DNA from: Pseudomonas sp. SST3
Lineage (GTDB): Bacteria; Pseudomonadota; Gammaproteobacteria; Pseudomonadales; Pseudomonadaceae
Length of the DNA stretch: 11,643 nt
Direction: 5' to 3'
Assembly: GCF_003325755.1 (NCBI RefSeq)
Contig: NZ_QORI02000045.1
Coordinates: 1 to 11,643 of the forward strand
In this document: positions 9,446 to 11,643 of the stretch, one piece after another
How positions within the stretch are numbered: the stretch's first letter is position 1
Layout: every line of letters begins with the position of its first letter
Translations under genes and position numbers: made by a program
The notes under the pieces: generated by a model
Database searches by the model: none
What the model was told of the DNA's origin: nothing
The model's input: the letters and a program-made list of their open reading frames with translations, nothing else

Positions 9446-9451
9446 TTTAAT
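9446..9451 (+). promoter_or_regulatory. Possible -10 element for the small-gene operon
   Basis: TTTAAT matches 5 of 6 bases of the -10 consensus and starts 46 bases after the first base of the CopR-like box, against 48 at the ATPase promoter. TAATCT two bases on is a poorer match with spacing 48. No good -35 is visible at the standard distance, as expected for an activator-dependent promoter. Confidence 0.35.
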
Positions 9452-9484
9452 CTACAGGCATCAACTAACCAAGAGGTGCAAACC

Positions 9485-9802
9485 ATGAACCGCATAACCA
9501 AAGTAATCGTTCCTTTTATTCTGACCGTTGCTTCCTCGCTTGCAATGGCCGAAGGCGGAAGCGAACGTACGCTGCAGCGCCTTGACGATACGTCGGGAGC
9601 AAAGCCCACACTAAAAATGCTTCTCAAAGAAGGTAAGGTGTTGAGCATCGCGCCAGCCGGTACTGCCGGTACAACCGCGATGATACAAAACTATCGAACT
9701 AATGGAAAAGTTCAGACGTATGAGATGAAGGTAAAGACCCCAAACGGAAAAATCCATACGGTAGAGTATTTGGGCACACCAGTTGGCGTAAACAACGGCT
9801 AA
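9485..9802 (+). CDS. Small exported protein with PtrA-like N terminus, function unknown
   Basis: The 105-residue precursor has a clear signal peptide (1-22, ending AMA). The mature start EGGSERTLQRLDD recalls the N-terminal region of the Pseudomonas PtrA family; as I recall, P. aeruginosa PtrA is a small copper-induced protein under CopRS control. The rest (about 44-100) looks beta-rich, with KVLSIAP and a closing KTPNGKIHTVEYLGTPV, loosely like DUF2790 proteins. There is no Cys and few Met or His, so direct metal binding is not obvious. ATG 9485 is preferred over the in-frame GTG at 9476 because AGAGGTG (9472-9478) is the ribosome binding site and contains that GTG. It is the first gene after the second CopR-like box. 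Both family links are from memory of motifs and need a profile search. Confidence 0.75.
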   Translation: MNRITKVIVPFILTVASSLAMAEGGSERTLQRLDDTSGAKPTLKMLLKEGKVLSIAPAGTAGTTAMIQNYRTNGKVQTYEMKVKTPNGKIHTVEYLGTPVGVNNG

Positions 9803-9830
9803 CCTGTCAACTATATCCGAGGATACGTAG

Positions 9831-10088
9831 ATGAGCAGCCTACTTCATAAGACGAAAAGCATACTGCAGCGCAATCCGATCGTGACGGGTTTAACCGCAG
9901 CGGTGGTTGGCTACATGCTCCTTAACCAAAGCACTGCGGCGTTGGCAACAACGCTGCCAAGCCTGCTCTTTCTCTTGCCCTGCTTGTTGATGATGGTCGT
10001 ATGCATGAAGCATATGTCTAGCGGTAAGTGCGACAAGCCCAAGGAGCCCAACGTTGGCGAAAACACCTTGTTAAGCAAAAGCGAATAA
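9831..10088 (+). CDS. Small membrane protein with Cys/Met/His-rich helix end, function unknown
   Basis: The 85-residue protein has a short basic start, a first hydrophobic segment (about 17-32), a short linker, a stronger one (about 42-60, LLFLLPCLLMMVVCM) and a polar tail. Possible metal ligands sit at the end of the second helix: C51, M54, M55, C58, M59, H61, M62 and C67. The layout (two helices, then a Cys/Met/His patch) resembles DUF2933-type small membrane proteins of metal-resistance loci, but the match is not secure. AGGA at 9820-9823 stands 7 bases before the ATG. It lies 28 bases after the preceding gene and 23 before the next, so it is co-transcribed. A role in metal handling at the inner membrane is inferred. 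Confidence 0.7.
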   Translation: MSSLLHKTKSILQRNPIVTGLTAAVVGYMLLNQSTAALATTLPSLLFLLPCLLMMVVCMKHMSSGKCDKPKEPNVGENTLLSKSE

Positions 10089-10111
10089 CCCACTGAACTT
10101 GGAGATTTAAC

Positions 10112-10342
10112 ATGCGAAAGGCCATCACCGTTACAGCAATCGCAATCACCTTGGCGAGCGGACTGAGTTTCGCAGCGGCAGATAAAGCGGACCAAAGCCA
10201 TTCAGAAACCGGCATGATGAGCGGCGACAAGCATATGGAAATGATGGGTGACATGCGTGGAATGATGAAAGAGTGTCGTGAGATGATGGGGGCCGCCAAA
10301 GCCGACCACTCGCAAAATGGCGAAAATCCAGACGCAGCATAG
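10112..10342 (+). CDS. Small Met-rich exported protein, possible periplasmic copper binder
   Basis: The 76-residue protein has a signal peptide (about 1-21 or 22). The mature part of about 55 residues contains ten methionines in a 25-residue stretch (35-59), mostly as MM pairs or MxxM, with H41 and C55. Such Met-rich segments bind Cu+ and Ag+ in periplasmic proteins such as CopC, PcoE and SilE, though I see no specific homology to these. The segment would form an amphipathic helix with Met clustered. GGAG at 10101-10104 stands 7 bases before the ATG. It is the last gene of the small operon, just before the terminator. A metal-sponge role is inferred from composition and context. Confidence 0.75.
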   Translation: MRKAITVTAIAITLASGLSFAAADKADQSHSETGMMSGDKHMEMMGDMRGMMKECREMMGAAKADHSQNGENPDAA

Positions 10343-10369
10343 GATATGAGGGTGTGAGTAACAATGATC

Positions 10370-10402
10370 AAAGCAGGTGGGGGGTGCCCCACCTGCTTTT
10401 TT
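10370..10402 (+). terminator. Strong intrinsic terminator of the small-gene operon
   Basis: AAAGCAGGTGGGG pairs perfectly over 13 bases with CCCCACCTGCTTT around the loop GGTG, and the right arm runs into six T (10397-10402). This is a textbook Rho-independent terminator for + strand transcription, 27 bases after the stop of the Met-rich gene. It lies only 30 bases before the kinase start, which raises the question of how the kinase is transcribed. Confidence 0.92.
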
Positions 10403-10432
10403 GTGCTTGATGGCCTAACCAGGACCGTACTG

Positions 10433-11643
10433 ATGGGAAAAGTGTCACTGACGAGCAGAATGGCGATAGCTTTCATGCTCGTGGTTACGGTTGTGCTGCT
10501 GGCGGCCGCAATCAGCTTTAATTATTTTTGTCAGCTCCATTTCGTACGCAAAGATGCACAAGTGCTTAATGAAAAAGCCGCTGCAGTAGAGCGTACGCTA
10601 CGCAGCAGCGCGGCATTCGGGCATGAGACTGCTTCAAGGATCGATGCCGTTATTGAGCACTCCTTTGGTTTCGCAACTGCGGTTGTGGTAGACGGAAAGA
10701 CTGTTTACTCCCACCACAATTTGTCTGAAAGTTTGCTACCGCTTGTCAATGGCATCCAAGAGGAACGCTGGACAGTAAGTTTCGGTGGCCATCAGTACAG
10801 CGGAATTACTAGAAAAGTAAATCGGTGGGTCGGAGGGCAGAACACCGTCATTTATCTAGCCTTAGATGTAACGCACCGCATCCATTTCTTCGAAATGATC
10901 CAGAAATGGTTTGCTTATACGCTGGTGGTCAGTGCACTTCTGAGTGGCGCTTTAGGTGTTGTTCTGATCAAGAAGGGTTTAAAACCGATCGACGAACTAT
11001 CCAAGACCTCTTCTACGGTAACCGCCAATTGCTTGGATACCAGAATTCCAACCGAGTCGGTGCCAGGCGAGCTTCATGAACTCGTGGACAACTTCAATGA
11101 AATGCTCTCGCGCTTGGATGGCTCGTTTCTCAGGTTGTCAGGTTTCTCAGCGGATATTGCTCATGAGCTAAGAACGCCCCTGAACAGCATGCTGACCCAA
11201 ATGGAGGTCGCACTCATGCGCGACCGCGAGAATACCGACTACAAGGACATTTTGTATTCCGCCCTCGAAGAACTTAGGCGCATGTCAAAAATGGTCGATG
11301 ACATGCTTTTCCTCGCCAAGGCGGACAACGGGAAGATTACGCCCAGTGCCGAAGATGCCAGCATGGCTGAGATTACCGCGAGCGTTATCGAATATTACGA
11401 GCTTGCAGCCGAGGACAAAAAGGTAGAAATCGCGCTTTCAGGCGATGGGTCGGTACATGGCGATAAATCAATGCTAAGACGAGCCATCTCAAACATAGTC
11501 TCTAACGCAGTTCGGTATGCAGAGGAAGGCAGCACCATCAGCGTTGAAATAAGCGAGAGCGGTGCCTCGGTTTCCACAGCTATTTCCAACCGAGGTACAA
11601 CAATTCCAGCCGAGCTTCAGGCCCGGGTGTTTGATCGGTTCTA
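10433..11643 (+). CDS. cusS: CusS/CopS-type heavy-metal sensor histidine kinase (3' end outside window)
   Basis: Membrane sensor that would detect periplasmic Cu+/Ag+ and phosphorylate a CopR/CusR response regulator. The 403 complete codons here encode helix 1 (about 11-30), a periplasmic sensor domain (about 31-158) containing His residues (H64, H76, H94, H95, H120), helix 2 (about 160-180), a HAMP domain (about 181-233), the dimerisation/phosphoacceptor motif FSADIAHELRTPLN with His244, and part of the ATPase domain with the N-box (SNIVSNAVRYA, N354 and N358) and the Cus-type SNRGTTIPAE...FDRF lid. The last part of the catalytic domain lies past the edge; family members are about 460-480 residues long. 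AGGACC at 10421-10426 supports ATG 10433. No response regulator is in the window, and the terminator at 10370-10402 stands directly upstream. GC content is visibly lower than in cusCBA. Confidence 0.93.
   Translation, partial: MGKVSLTSRMAIAFMLVVTVVLLAAAISFNYFCQLHFVRKDAQVLNEKAAAVERTLRSSAAFGHETASRIDAVIEHSFGFATAVVVDGKTVYSHHNLSESLLPLVNGIQEERWTVSFGGHQYSGITRKVNRWVGGQNTVIYLALDVTHRIHFFEMIQKWFAYTLVVSALLSGALGVVLIKKGLKPIDELSKTSSTVTANCLDTRIPTESVPGELHELVDNFNEMLSRLDGSFLRLSGFSADIAHELRTPLNSMLTQMEVALMRDRENTDYKDILYSALEELRRMSKMVDDMLFLAKADNGKITPSAEDASMAEITASVIEYYELAAEDKKVEIALSGDGSVHGDKSMLRRAISNIVSNAVRYAEEGSTISVEISESGASVSTAISNRGTTIPAELQARVFDRF

Noticed and set aside
10364..10432. Longer kinase reading frame from ATG 10364, in frame with 10433 and open through the hairpin
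   Set aside because: The added 23 codons would be encoded almost wholly by the terminator stem-loop. The family N terminus (short basic start, then helix 1) fits ATG 10433, which also has a better-placed ribosome binding site.

Overview
The window looks like part of a gammaproteobacterial, probably Pseudomonas-type, genome or plasmid. This rests on codon use, the protein styles and the CopR-type regulatory boxes; the species cannot be read from the sequence. Nearly all of it is one copper/silver (Cu+/Ag+) detoxification locus on the + strand. No mobile elements, tRNA or rRNA genes or CRISPR arrays were seen.

Layout. Bases 1-209 are a promoter region with a CopR/CusR-like box (68-81) and a possible -10 (116-121). 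Then come a YHS-domain P1B-type copper/silver ATPase (210-2573), a small exported Cys/Met/His-rich protein of unknown function (2656-3033), and the RND efflux set cusC (3128-4381), cusB (4378-5829), cusA (5826-8990) and cusF (8987-9343). The last four are joined by ATGA stop/start overlaps, so they are translationally coupled. A GC-rich hairpin (9355-9378) follows cusF. A second CopR-like box (9400-9413) then precedes three small genes: an exported protein with a PtrA-like N terminus (9485-9802), a small membrane protein (9831-10088) and a Met-rich exported protein (10112-10342). A strong intrinsic terminator (10370-10402) closes that group. Only 30 bases later a CusS/CopS-type sensor histidine kinase begins (10433) and runs off the right edge.

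How the parts fit. The ATPase would pump cytosolic Cu+/Ag+ to the periplasm. CusF would pick up periplasmic metal and pass it to the CusCBA channel, which expels it across the outer membrane. The kinase would sense periplasmic metal and, through a response regulator not present in this window, activate the two boxed promoters. The four small exported or membrane proteins fit metal buffering or signalling roles, but nothing in the sequence proves a function.

The core pump is well known. The less familiar parts are the small-protein operon, the CusF-like domain fused to CusB with Met in the Trp position, the kinase sitting behind a terminator without its regulator, and a drop in GC from about 61% to below 50% (hand counts on sample lines) after cusF.
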